DNA from: Motacilla alba alba
Lineage: Eukaryota > Chordata > Aves > Passeriformes > Motacillidae
Reading direction: 5' to 3'
NCBI RefSeq assembly: GCF_015832195.1
Contig: NC_052019.1
Location: 868,001-932,000 of the forward strand
Length of the DNA: 64,000 bases
Under the pieces are notes generated by a model. It did not search any database. It was not told where the DNA came from and worked only from the letters and a program-made list of their open reading frames with translations. Shown here piece after piece: positions 36,431-47,139 of this stretch. Every line of letters starts with the position of its first letter. Positions within the stretch are counted from its first letter, which is position 1. The position numbers were made by a program, and so were the translations under genes.

Positions 36431-36972
36431 CTGAATCCCCCCATGGTGTTTGGGTTTTGGGGGTTCCCCTTTGCTTCCCTGCAGGACAAAGGGGTTTCTC
36501 TCCTCCTCCTCCCCACCCCCTGCCACAGCCAGGGCTTTTCCCAGCGTTCCTCCCCAGGACATTTCAGCCTCAGTGGAGGTGCTGGGAACAGGCAGGGATG
36601 GAAAATCATTTTCCTTTTCCCTCCTCAGTGTGCCTTTCCTGGGGCTCAGGTACAGCTGGGGGTGGCTTTTGGGGACACAGAGCCAAGACAGAGCCGCTCT
36701 TTGTATGTGAGGGTCAATGATTTCCTCCTGAATGATTAAAAGTAATTTAAATTTTAGGTTTAATTTCATGAATTACTGCAGGAGAGGGGAGAGCAGTGCT
36801 GGGGAGGGTTTTGGGGAGGCTGCTGAGCCCAAACTGCCTCTGGTGAAAGCGAGGAGGGTCCCAGGGTGGGGAAATTCCAGGGACCCCATGGTCACAGGAG
36901 GTGTTTGGAGGTGAGGGGTGGCTGTGCTGTGCCCTGTGCCCTCACTGTGGCTCTCTGGTGACACTGTTCCAG

Positions 36973-37027
36973 GCCATCATCCACCCCGACACCAACGAGA
37001 CCATCTTCATGCCTTTCCGAATGTCAG
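36973..37027 (+). CDS. SFXN5: SFXN5 internal exon C (55 nt, phase 0-1), HPDT motif
   Basis: Encodes AIIHPDTNETIFMPFRMS plus the first base of a glycine codon. HPDT is a hallmark of all sideroflexins and lies just before the first membrane-associated stretch. The acceptor is at 36971-36972 (gttccag) and the donor GTATGC is at 37028. The split glycine codon is completed by GT at the start of the next exon, which fixes the phase and supports both exons. A 600-bp pyrimidine array starts about 170 bp downstream of the donor. Confidence 0.93.
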
Positions 37028-37194
37028 GTATGCTGTGTCCCGGGACTTGGGTAAAACACTGGGGGAGGGGTTCTCCTCCTTTGGAATGGTCTTGTCACCA
37101 TTTAAACCAAGATCAGGAAGGAATTCCAACACCAAAATCCCTGTGCAGGAGAGGAAAATGAGGATCCTAAATTCCACTGTGAGATTTAGTGCTT

Positions 37195-37795
37195 AGTAGT
37201 TTCCTTTTTCCTTTTTCCTTTTTCCTTTTTCCTTTTTCCTTTTTCCTTTTTCCTTTTTCCTTTTTCCTTTTTCCTTTTCCCCTTTCCCTTTTCCCTTTTC
37301 CTTTTCCCTTTCCTTTTTCCTTTTTCCTTTTTCCCTTTCCTTTTTTCCTTTTACCTTTTTCCTTTTCCCTTCTCCCTTTCCCCTTTTCCCTTCTCCCTTT
37401 CCCCTTTTCCCTTTTCCTTTTTCCCTTTCCTTTTTTCCTTTTTCCTTTTTCCCTTTCTTTTTTTCCTTTTTTCCTTTTTTCCTTTTTCCTTTTTCCTTTT
37501 TCCTTTTTCCTTTTTCTCTTTCCCTTCTCCTTTCTTCCTTTTCCCTTCTTCCTTTTCCCTTCTTCCTTTTTCCTTCTCCCTTTCCCTTTTCCCTTTTCCT
37601 TTTCCCCTTTTCCTTTTTCCTTTTCCCTTTTCACTTTTTCCCTTTCCTTTTCCCTTCTTCCTTTTCCCCTTTTCCTTCTCCTTTTTCCTTCTCCTTTTCC
37701 CTTTTTCCTTTCCCTTTCCCCTTTCCCTTTTTTCCCCTTCCCTTTTCCCCCCTTTCCTGTTTCCTTTCCTTTCTCCTTTCCTTTTCCCTTCCTCA
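37195..37795. repeat. Polypyrimidine array (CCTTTTT)n
   Basis: About 600 bp of T/C: perfect TTTTTCC heptamers at 37200-37270 and 37460-37520, with CCCTTTTCC variants between. It lies between exons C and D, in the orientation that gives a U/C-rich pre-mRNA, and is triplex-prone. 37796-38633 is unique. Confidence 0.95.
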
Positions 37796-38633
37796 TGGAG
37801 GTGTCAGGCCTTTCCTATTTCAACTGGAGCCCAGCCAGAGCCTTTTCTGGCATTTGGGAGGGCTCTGTCACCACTGGGAGCATTTTGACTTTGCAGGAAA
37901 TGGCAAAACTTGCTGCCACAACTTCAGGGCTGTAAAATACAGGTCAGCACTGGGCTTCCAGGGAGGATCAGCTCCTCTGTGCCTTAATGAGCTGTTTAAT
38001 GATTAAAGATTAAATTAAAAACCCTCTTTGGGGTTTTCCCCCCGTGCTCAGGCCCTGGTGCTTTCCCAGCAGATTTACTGAAATGAACAGGAGCAATTTT
38101 CCACGGCTTTGGGTGCAGCATTGCCTGAGTGGGGCACAGGGAAATGAGCAGGGCTTGTGCTCAGGGGGATGCTGCTGGGGGTGAAGGGGGGGCAGAAGGC
38201 AGCACCCTCTGCTTTGCTGCCTTGTCCTGAATTTCTCCCCATTTTTTCCTCCTCTCAGCTCTTTGCCCTTTCTGGCTGTAGACTGGATGCAGGAAGTGAG
38301 TTCAGTGGCAGTGGGGAAAGGCTCTGAGACCTCCCCGTGGAAGTCAGAGATGAATTATAATTAGCACAGGAATTGGCAGCCACAGCGGGGGGAATGTGAA
38401 GCGTTTGATTTCTGTGGTGCTCAATAAAACCTGAGGAGAAGACTTGGGAGAGCCTGAAAAGCAAATCAAGGATGGGAAAACCAGGAGGGGGCTGCAGTTG
38501 TTGGCTGGAGCATCAGGTGGAGCTCCAGGATGTGCCAGGGTGGTGGCAGTGAGGGCACCTGGCTGTGCCAGGAGTCCCTAAACTGGGACATTCATTCAAA
38601 TTCATTAATTAATTTATTTTTTTTCCCCCACAG

Positions 38634-38659
38634 GTTACATCCCCTTTGGAACCCCCATC
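38634..38659 (+). CDS. SFXN5: SFXN5 microexon D (26 nt, phase 1-0)
   Basis: Completes the glycine begun in the previous exon and encodes YIPFGTPI. The acceptor is strong (a long T/C run, then acag at 38630-38633) and the donor GTAAGT at 38660 is close to consensus. The donor fits exactly because the next exon begins GTT GTT GGT, giving PIVVG as in the family. At 26 nt it cannot be skipped alone without shifting frame; skipping it together with the 55-nt exon upstream (81 nt) would keep the frame. It lies 1,606 bp after the previous exon and 5,893 bp before the next. Confidence 0.9.
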
Positions 38660-38779
38660 GTAAGTATTTGGTTGTGGGCACCAGGAAATGATTGCTGAGC
38701 ACAGTTGGGCACGCTGCAGCTCAGCCCCTCGTGCCATTGCCACAGCATGCCCACTGCCCCTCTTCCTGAATTGGGGGTT

Positions 38780-40250
38780 TTATCTGTTCATGCACTGGGG
38801 GTATTTATCTATTCAGGTATTGGGGTATTTATCTATTAATGTATTGAGGGTATTTATCTGTTATCTATCGGGTTATTGGTGAATTAACCCAACCTCTGTT
38901 TGAGGTGTATTTATCTATTAGTGTATTGAGGTTATTTATCTGTTATCTGTTGGGTTATTGATGAATTAACCCAAACTCTGAGGGTATTTATCTATTAATG
39001 TATTGAGGGTATTTCTCTATCATCTATTGGGTTATTGATGAATTAACACAATCTCTATTTGAGGTGTTTTTATCTATTAGTGTATTGAGGGTATTTATCT
39101 ATCATCTATTGGGTCATTGATGAATTAACACAATCTCTGTTTGAGGGGTTTTATCTGTTCATGTATTTGGGGTATTTATCTGTTATCTATCGGGTTATTG
39201 ATGAATTAATCTCTGTTTGAGGGGTTTTATCTATTAATGTATTGAGGGTATTTATCTACTGGGTTATTGGTGAATTAACCCAACCTCTGTTTGAGGGGTT
39301 TTATCTACTGTTGAGGTTATTTATCTGTTCATATGTTGAGGTTATTTATCGATTCTGTATAAAAATACTGATGAATTAACCCAGCCTCTGGTTGAGGGTA
39401 TTTATCTATTATTAAGGGGGTTTTATCCGTTAATATATTGAGGTTATTTATCTGCTATTTAGGAGGTTATTTAGGAATTAACACAACCCCTGAGCTTATT
39501 TATTTATCTGTTATTGAGCTTATTTTTCTATCAATATATAGAGGCTATTTATCTATTATCTATTATTATCTATTGTATCTATTGAGGTTATTGATGAATT
39601 AATCCAACCTCTATTCAAGTTATTTATCTATTACCGAGCTTATTTATTTTTTAATATATTGAGGTTATTTATCTGTTATCTACCAGGTTATTGATGAACT
39701 AACCCAACCTCTGTTTGAGGTTAATTATCTATTATCAAGGTTATTTATCTATTATCTATCAGGTTATTGATGAATCAATCCAACCCCTATTTGAGGTTAT
39801 TTATCTATTACTGAAGTTACTTTTCTATCAATATATCGAGGTTATTTTTTATTAAATATCAGGTTACTAATGAATTAACCCAGCCTCTGTTGGAGGCTAA
39901 TTGTCTACTATTGATGTTATTTATTTTTTAATATATTGAGGTTATTTATCTGTTATCTATCAGGTTATTGATGAACTAACCCAGCCTCTGTTTGAGGTTA
40001 TTTAGCTGCTATTGAGGTTATTTATTTATTCATATGGAGAGGTTATTTTGTATTAAATATCAGATTACTGATGAATCAATCCAGCCTCTGTTTGAGGTTA
40101 TTTATCTACTATTGAGGTTATTTATTTATTCATATGGAGAGGTAATTTTGCATTAAATATCAGGCTATCGATGAATTAACCCAGCCTCTGTTTGAGGTTA
40201 TTTATCCATTTAAAATCATTCCCACAACCTCCTTCAGCACCTTCATCTTT
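38780..40250. repeat. AT-rich repeat field (GAGGTTATTTATCTATTA units), left side
   Basis: Units of about 65-75 bp: GAGGTTATTTATCTATTA, then ATCAGGTTATTGATGAATTA and ACCCAACCTCTGTTTGAGG. The last about 465 bp (from about 39785) form the left arm of an inverted repeat with 40422-40890. Confidence 0.9.
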
Positions 40251-40421
40251 CCCTCTGCAAAGCTGAACTCGTTGCTGGCAAAATGCAACTCCTGCATCTC
40301 TCAGGTTTCATTTCTGGACACTTTTATTTTGCATTTCTGTGGTTTAAGGGACTCTTCCCAACGCCAGGAGCTCCAGCTCAGCCAGGCAGTGCCGTGTGCC
40401 CTCGTTTGGGTTAATGAACCC

Positions 40422-40890
40422 AAAGATGAAGGTGCTGAAGGAGGTTGTGGGAATGGTTTTAAATGGATAAATAACCTCAAACAGAGGCTGGGTTAATTCA
40501 TCAATAACCTGATATTTGATACAAAATTACCTCTCCATATGGATAAATAAATAACCTCAATAGTAGATAATTAAACAGAGGCTGGGTTAATTCATAATAA
40601 CCTGAGAGATAATAAAAAATAACCTCTCCATATGAATAAATAAATAACCTTGATGGTAGATAAATAACCTCAAACAGCAGTTGGGTAAATTGATCAATAA
40701 CCTGGTATTTAATAAAAAATAACCTCAATATATTGATAGAAAAATAACCTCAATAGCACATAAATAACCTTGAATAGGGGTCGGGTTAATTCATCAATAA
40801 CCTGATGTGTAATAAAAAATAACCTCAATATATTGATAGAAAAATAACCTCAGCAGTAGATAAATAACTTCAAATGGGGATTGGGTTAAT
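40422..40890. repeat. Right arm of large inverted repeat
   Basis: Reads as the reverse complement of about 39785-40250. The inner ends match through AAAGATGAAGGTGCTGAAGG against CCTTCAGCACCTTCATCTTT, then through the AT-rich units (CTCCATATG against CATATGGAG) with scattered differences. The loop is 171 bp (40251-40421) of non-repeat sequence. Confidence 0.9.
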
Positions 40891-43360
40891 TAACCTCCTG
40901 AGGCTGTGCCTGAGGGTGCTTTCTCCTTGTTTTGGGAATTTTGGGAGTGCTTGGGTGCTCTCCATGGCCAAAGGCAGAAGGGAGAGAATTCTGCCTGTTC
41001 TCCTCCTGCTGAAATGTCAGCTCATCCAAAATGGTTAATTTAGCCCAGTTTTTGTGGGAAACTGAGGCACACTTTGCCCCAAAAAATTGGGAGTCGAGAG
41101 GCACTTCATCCCCAAAGCCACCAGCTCCTGGTTCAGCTTATTGGTCCAGTAAAATGGTCGAAGGAGCCAAATAGGCTGAATTTAATCTCCTTAAACCCAG
41201 CAGTGCTCCAGGCCTGGCTCCAGGTTGTCGCCCTTCCCAAAGAGGGGCTCAGCAGGGCCGCTGCTGTTTGTTGTGGTGGGCAAAGCTCCGCTGGGAACTT
41301 TGTGTGGGGCATTTTAAAGGAAAAGGTTAAACAAAAACGAGTTAACGATCAAATTGACAATGAAATCGGCCCCAATCCAGAGCTGTCAGAGGAGCCGAGA
41401 GCTGTCAGATGAGCCCAATTTCAGGAGCTGTAAAGGATAAACTGGAACCTCTTGTCATTTAGAAAAAAAAAAAAAAAAAACCCAAACGTTTCAAATGTTA
41501 AAATTAAAATGTAACATTTATGCCAATCGATCTGTGAAATTTAGTGACAAAATTGGCAGCCTGCTCCAGCATAAAAACAGTTTGAGTCTTGCATTCCACA
41601 AAGGGGGATGGGATTTCCTCAAGAGAGGCTCGGGCTGGGCCGTCGCTGTCCCCAGGGAGGATTTGTGCCTGTCCCCAGGTGGGATTTGGGGTCAGCCGGA
41701 CGCCCCGAGCCGTGAGCGGGGTGGGGATGAGCAGTTTAGGGCCGTCGCCCTCCCCGGGGTATTTCCCTCTGCAGCCCTGCAGAATAATCCACTCTGGGCT
41801 AGCTCATTGTGGAGGGGATTAAGGCTTTGGGGGAATAATGGGATCATGGCAGCAGCTCCCCCGACACCTCCAAATCCCAAATCCCAGATCCCGGGAATGT
41901 TCCTTCTCCCCGTGGCCCTGCCCTGGGCTTGGCCCCTCCATCCTTTTGGGTTTGGGGCTGACCCTGCAGCAGAGGGGACAGCCTGGGCTCGGTGTGAGTG
42001 TGCAGCCTTTGGCTTTGCCCTTTTTCCCCGTTTCCAGCCTGGCAGGGAGAGGATCCAGCCCCTGGAATTCTTTCCCTGCAGAGCTGGGCTGGAGCTTCTT
42101 CCCCAGGCTGGTGTTTCCTCCTCTGGGGGGAAGATTTATCCACCTTTAGGAAATGCAGCTCAAACCTGGCCTTGAGGGCAGAGTCCTGCTGCCACCACAG
42201 CTTTCAGTGCCTGATTTCCCCCAGCCATCCAAAAATCGGGGTCTGGGTGAGGTTTTAGAGAACCTCTGAGGAGCCAGGTGTCAATTTGGGGCTGCAGGTG
42301 GCCGTCCCACCTTCGGCAGGGTTTGGGGTTTGAGCTGGGGCTGCTCAGAGCTCCCTGATGTCCACGGCGTGGCTTTGGGGCCACCAAGGGCCCTTCACAC
42401 CTGATCACCAATTAAATTCTGCCGCTGACACTTCGCCAGTGTTTAGGAGCTTTTTTTTTTTATATTTTGTTTTCCTTCTTAGTTATTTTTTCCCCTGACA
42501 GTAATTAAAAGTGAAATTGTACATTTCTTGACAGACTCTTGCACATATGGAGAGTTTGCATTTAAACGTGCCTCTTTCAGTCATACAGATTTTGGGTGCT
42601 CTTTTTTTTCTTTATTTATTTATTTTCCCGCCGGAATTTTCCCCCGGCGCTCAGCCCCAGCCTCTGCCTGGCCCTGTTCCTCCCCAGCCTCGTCATCCCC
42701 GCTGGTTTGGGGGCGCCAGGGTTGGGGTTGGGGTTGGGGTTAGGGGGGCTTCGTTTGGGGCTGCGTTAATTAATGCCGAGCTCCGCGTGGGGGAAACGGA
42801 GCCGTAAATTAGTGGGAGCTGGCTCCGGGCCAGGGAACAAAGTCCCTGCAACTCCACGAGAGTGGGAGGAAAAGCTGGAGGAGGAGGAGGAGAAGGGAGA
42901 GGAGATGGGAAGGGAACGAGGCTGCCCAAGCCCCGTCCCCTTTTGCTGGGCACCGCTTCTCCGCGGCCCTGGCGCAGGCATTCCCTCCATCCGCGGGGAT
43001 GGCCCCAGCTCACCCCTGGGAGGACAGGATTCCATTCCAGCCCTTCCCCAACTCCTGGGAATGAGCTGGGAGGAGGCGCTGGGGAAGGTCTGAGGGTGGG
43101 GAAGAGCTCCCAGCTTTTGGAGATGCGAGTGGCCTGGGAGTAAATGTATGGAGTTGAAGAGTGGCTTAGCCTCTTAATGCCGCGGGGTTTTGCAGGCAGA
43201 AAACACCTCCAGAAACGTGGGGTGCTCAGGGCACGGGGAGGGAGGCAAGGATGGCAGGGGTCTCTTATCTTCCTGGGAATCCTTTGTCCTGGCTGTGTTT
43301 GTGGGGCTGGTCCTTGGGATCCCCTTGTCTGCATCGCTTCCCTCTTCTTCAGCTTCTGAT
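40891..43360. other. Unique intronic sequence
   Basis: Includes an A17 run near 41464 and a short (GGGGTT)4 tract at 42719-42748. A 226-residue open frame at 41495-42175 has no domain or splice support and was not accepted. Confidence 0.4.
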
Positions 43361-43775
43361 GGCCTAAAACAGGAAAAATTGGCCCTAAAGCAGGAAATGT
43401 GGCCCTAAAGCAGGAAAAATGCCCTGGAACCAGGAAACATGGCCCTAAAACAAGAAAAACTGCCTTAAACCAGGAAAAATGACCCAAAAACAGGAAAAAA
43501 AATGCCCTAAACTGGTAAAAAATGGCCCTGAAACAAGAAAAATGGTTCTATAGCAGGAAAAATGTCCCTAAAGCAGGAAAGATGGTCCTAAGAAAAGAAA
43601 AACTGCCTTAAACTAGGAAAAATGGATCTAAAACTAGAAAAACTGCCTTAAAGCAGGAAAAATGGCCCTAAAACAAGACAAAATTGTCCTAAAGCAGGAA
43701 AGCTGGCCCTAAACCAGGAAAGATGGCCCTAAAACAAGAAAAAACTGCCTTAAACCAGGAGCGCTGGCCCTAAGG
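43360..43775. repeat. Minisatellite, 18-20-bp unit (GGCCCTAAAACAGGAAAAAT)
   Basis: About 22 copies of GCCCTAAAGCAGGAAAAATG with a CTGCCTTAAAC variant. 43776-44550 is unique. Confidence 0.9.
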
Positions 43776-44552
43776 CAGGTGCTCGTGTGTCAGGGATGGG
43801 ATTTGCAGATCTGTGTCCCTGTGGTGCTGTCAGACACGGCCCAAGGACACTCTGGGCCCGGGACACACCTGTGTGGCCTCAGGTGCTGCCAGGGGTGACC
43901 TTGCAGAGCCTCTGGTGTCCCAGTACAGGCTCCAGCAGGAAACATCTGGCCAGATGTGCTGGGCTGGGCTGCCCCTAGCCTCGGGGAGACAGTAACGCAC
44001 CAAAAAAAAAAGATGAATTAATTAAAATAAAATTAGTTAAAATAAATCCCAGGCTCACAAACAGGAGCAAAGTGCTCCCAGGTGGCTCTGCCGTCCTCAG
44101 ATTCCAGTGGGATTTTCTCCTGGTGCCCCACAGAGGGAATGTGCCAAAGGAAAATGAGAACCCCCCTGTTCAAAGTGACAGCTTTGAACTCTTGCCTCCG
44201 TGCAGGGTTTGTGTTTCCCTCCAGAAACACCCAGATTAGGGAATTGTTTGGGTTTTATTGGGATCTTTGGGCTGGGTCAGCTGCCAGGGGATTTTCAGGG
44301 TGTATCATGAGCAGTAATTAAAGGTGCAGAGCTTTCAGGGGCAGCAACATCAGCCAGTTCCACCCCTGGAAAACAGAGAGACAGGAGGCTGATAACGACT
44401 GGGATGACAAAAATAACGGGAATGAAATAAAGCCAGAAATGAGGATAATTTATTCAAGTCCCTGGAAATCAGCGTGGCTGTTTGCATGCCTGGAGAAGCA
44501 CGGAGAGCAAACCAGGGATGCTTTAATAATGAGAGAATCTCTCCTCTTGCAG

Positions 44553-44606
44553 GTTGTTGGTCTCCTCCTGCCCAACCAGACCCTGGCCTCCACTGTGTTT
44601 TGGCAG
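44553..44606 (+). CDS. SFXN5: SFXN5 internal exon E (54 nt, phase 0-0), membrane segment
   Basis: Encodes VVGLLLPNQTLASTVFWQ, a hydrophobic stretch that forms part of the first predicted membrane segment of sideroflexins. The acceptor is ctcctcttgcag ending at 44552 and the donor is GTGAGG at 44607. A minus-strand retroviral LTR begins only 36 bp downstream of this exon at 44643, so the intronic flank of the donor is very short on native sequence. Confidence 0.92.
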
Positions 44607-44642
44607 GTGAGGCTCCTTGGGAAGGGTGGGAACGTGGGGAGG

Positions 44643-45428
44643 TGCCTTGGTTTGAAAAGCCAGGGGTCTGCTGAGGGAGGCAGGAGCCTCCCCTGAAAGG
44701 GAAAATGCAAACCCCCTCCCTCTGAATTGCTATAATTTTGAAATTAAGGGGCTCTCAGGCAAAGGTGTGCGAATGGGAATAACAGTTCTTTACTAGGGAA
44801 ATTAAAAATACAAATGTGATAGTACAAAAAAGAAAACAAACCCCTGCCAGAGTCAGAACAGGCCCTGACCCCCTGTGTGTCAGGGTGGTGGCACAGTGCC
44901 ATTCCATGGTGGCTCAGCCCTCCTGCAGGGCCAGCTGTGGTTCTGCTGCAGCAGGGATCCTGGGCAAGGGGGGAGTTTTCCTCTGAAGCTCCAGGACTGC
45001 TGGAGATGGGCCTGGAATTCCTCTGGGAATGCAGGGGAGCAGAAAGCTGCTCCTCTGGGAATGCAGGGCAGCAGAAAGCTGCTCCTCTGGGAATGCAGGG
45101 GGCAGAGGCTGCTGTGGTGTCCCAAAGCTCAGATTGTATCCAGGTAGGAATGCTTGGCTCCTCCCCTGGGCAGAGCATCTCCCATGGGATGATGGAATTT
45201 TATCAGCCATGCAGGGACATTCACTGGGCATGAACAGAAGATAATTACAAATTAATGGCCCATGAACAGAAGATAATTAATAATTATTGGCCCATGAACA
45301 GCAGAGATCTCCTGGAGGGAGGATTGGTTGTGGAAGAGCTGAAGAGAACTGCCCCATGACCAGCAGATACCTGCCCCAGCTCTGGCAGGTGGCAGTAAAA
45401 TACACACAATATTTTATAACCCAGGACA
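44643..45428 (-). mobile_element. Solo LTR of an avian endogenous retrovirus
   Basis: 786 bp bounded by TG...CA on the displayed strand (TGCCTTGG at the start, CCAGGACA at the end) with a perfect 5-bp target duplication GGAGG (44638-44642 and 45429-45433). On the minus strand it starts TGTCCTGGGTTATAAAATAT and contains AGTAAAGAACTGTTATTCCC near its R/U5 part. About 36-bp internal repeats (CTCTGGGAATGCAGGG) occur at 45018-45110. A 5-bp duplication suits ERVL- or ERV1-like elements. No coding remnant of a provirus flanks it. It sits 36 bp past the exon E donor. Confidence 0.9.
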
Positions 45429-45433
45429 GGAGG

Positions 45434-46265
45434 GGAGAGCTGGGTTTTGCCCAGAGGACAGACTGCTGCTGTGGCTGTCCCACCTGGCCGTGCTTTAGGG
45501 ACAGGATTCCATTCAGGGACAGGTCTGCAAGGGGCTGGAAACAAACCTGGGCTCCCCTTTTCATCCCACACCTTCCTGTGCCGTGGCAAGGAAGAGGCAG
45601 AACAGGCCAGAAGCAAAAGTCAGATTTTGGAGCCATTTTGTCCAGGTTCTTCCATGTGCACATCCATGGAGGGGTTGGCCCTAAACTCACCCATCTGCCT
45701 TCGGGAGGACGAGGAGCTGGGATTTTTCTTGGGGAAGGACGTTGGAAGGGCTGGGGATGATGGGAGGCCCTGTTGCTGGGAATTTTGGGAATAGGTGTGC
45801 ATGGCAAAGCCCAGGACTCCTGCATTGAGTCTGCTACAGGAACTTTGGGGGAAAACAATCTGTGTGTAGGGAGGTGCTGGTGTGATTTCCCGTTCACATT
45901 CTGGGAATTAAGAGTAAGGGGAGGAAGCAGGCACGGGAAGGAGAGAGATCCATAGTAAACACGCCACAAGTGTGATTCCGTCGCCAGCTGAAACGAAGGA
46001 ACGAGTTATTTTCAGCCTCCTTTCTATGGCAAATGTCTTTTTATTGTCTGCACTGAGAGTGGGGATGGAGCTGTGCAGCCAGGAAGGCTCTGAGCAGACT
46101 GGGATCTGCCTGGAGCGTGGGGAAGGCGGCGGGGCCGGGAGCACGGCGTGACAGCCGTGCCAGGAGTTTGGGGTCTGGTGGGTTTGGCTGGGAGCTGTCC
46201 CAGAGGAGGAGTGGCTGGGGACATCCTGGGTCGCTCAGGACTCTGAAGGCCACTCACCCGCCCTG
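45434..46265. other. Unique intronic sequence
   Basis: Nothing recognisable; ORFs lack coding character. Confidence 0.4.
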
Positions 46266-46269
46266 TTTA

Positions 46270-46460
46270 GGGACATCTGGGATGGAATCCCAGGCTGGTT
46301 TGGGTGGGAAGGGACCTTAAATCCCATCCCATTCCACCCCAGGTGAGCAGGGACACCTCCCATTATGTCAGGGTGCTCCAAGCCCTGTCCAGCCTGGCCT
46401 TGGACACTTCCAGGGATTCAGGAGCAGCCCCAAGTGCTTTGTTCCAGCCAGTTTAATGCC
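46270..46460 (-). mobile_element. CR1 LINE 3' fragment, reversed
   Basis: GGTTTGGGTGGGAAGGGACC, GAGCAGGGACACCTCCCATT, GTGCTCCAAGCCCTGTCCAG in CR1 antisense order. Confidence 0.8.
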
Positions 46461-46539
46461 ATTTGTGTCCCTAAGCTGGGCCATCTGCTCGTCTCCTGCT
46501 CCTCAGAAGCCTCCTGTGACCCTCTGGGAGCCTTTGGAG

Positions 46540-46812
46540 CTCAGGAAGGGCCTGCTGGAATGGCGCTGGGCCTCCTGCTGCATCCTGACTGCACATGGGT
46601 TTGGCCAGGACGCCAGGAGGAACTTCTTCACATTAAGGGAGATTGGATATTGGAAGAGGCTGCCCAGGGGAGGCCCCATCCCTGGAGGTGTCCAAGGAAG
46701 GCCTGGAGGTGTCACTCCAAGCTCTGGGCTGGGGACAAGGGGGGATTGGGCACAGCTTGGACTCATCCTGGAGGGATTTTCCAGCCTCCGTGATCCTGGG
46801 ATTCTGTGAGAT
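46540..46812 (+). mobile_element. CR1 LINE 3' part with tail
   Basis: AGGAACTTCTTCACATTAAG, GAAGAGGCTGCCCAGGGGAG, GAGGTGTCCAAGGAAGGCCT and a final GATCCTGGGATTCTGTGAG. It lies head to head with the reversed copy just upstream. Confidence 0.82.
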
Positions 46813-47061
46813 TAAAACCCAGCGAGGGAGATGGGGCCAGGAGAGGAGTTGCCCATCCAAGGAAGCAGAACTGCCCTTGGGGTACCAGATACCTTGGAAT
46901 TTCCATCCCCCTGTTTGAAGGACATCAGCTCCCACCCAGACCCTGCACCAGCGAGGTGTGGAGCTGGGAGCAGCCCAAGGGCAGATGAGATTTCCCTCAG
47001 AACTCCCAGGTCGTCAGATTTTGTTGGGTTTGTGCTGATTCTGTGTCTCTCTGTCCCGCAG

Positions 47062-47118
47062 TGGTTGAACCAGAGCCACAACGCGTGTGTGAACTATGCA
47101 AACCGCAACGCGAGCAAG
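47062..47118 (+). CDS. SFXN5: SFXN5 internal exon F (57 nt, phase 0-0), NQS-NYANR motif
   Basis: Encodes [19 protein letters not shown]. The W-NQS-NA-VNY-NR pattern is the most recognisable signature of sideroflexins. The acceptor is tctgtcccgcag ending at 47061 and the donor is GTGAGC at 47119. A 37-40-bp minisatellite whose units look like splice sites starts within about 30 bp of the donor and runs about 1.4 kb. As remembered, mammals have NATK where this exon has NASK. Confidence 0.95.
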
Positions 47119-47139
47119 GTGAGCCAGCTGTCACCGTGA

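Noticed and set aside
41495..42175. 226-residue + strand frame outside repeats
   Set aside because: No domain, no acceptor or donor context, composition typical of GC-rich non-coding DNA; not part of SFXN5.
44747..45420. Short ORFs inside the LTR as retroviral gene remnants
   Set aside because: The element is bounded by TG...CA and a target duplication as a solo LTR; no proviral coding interior is present.
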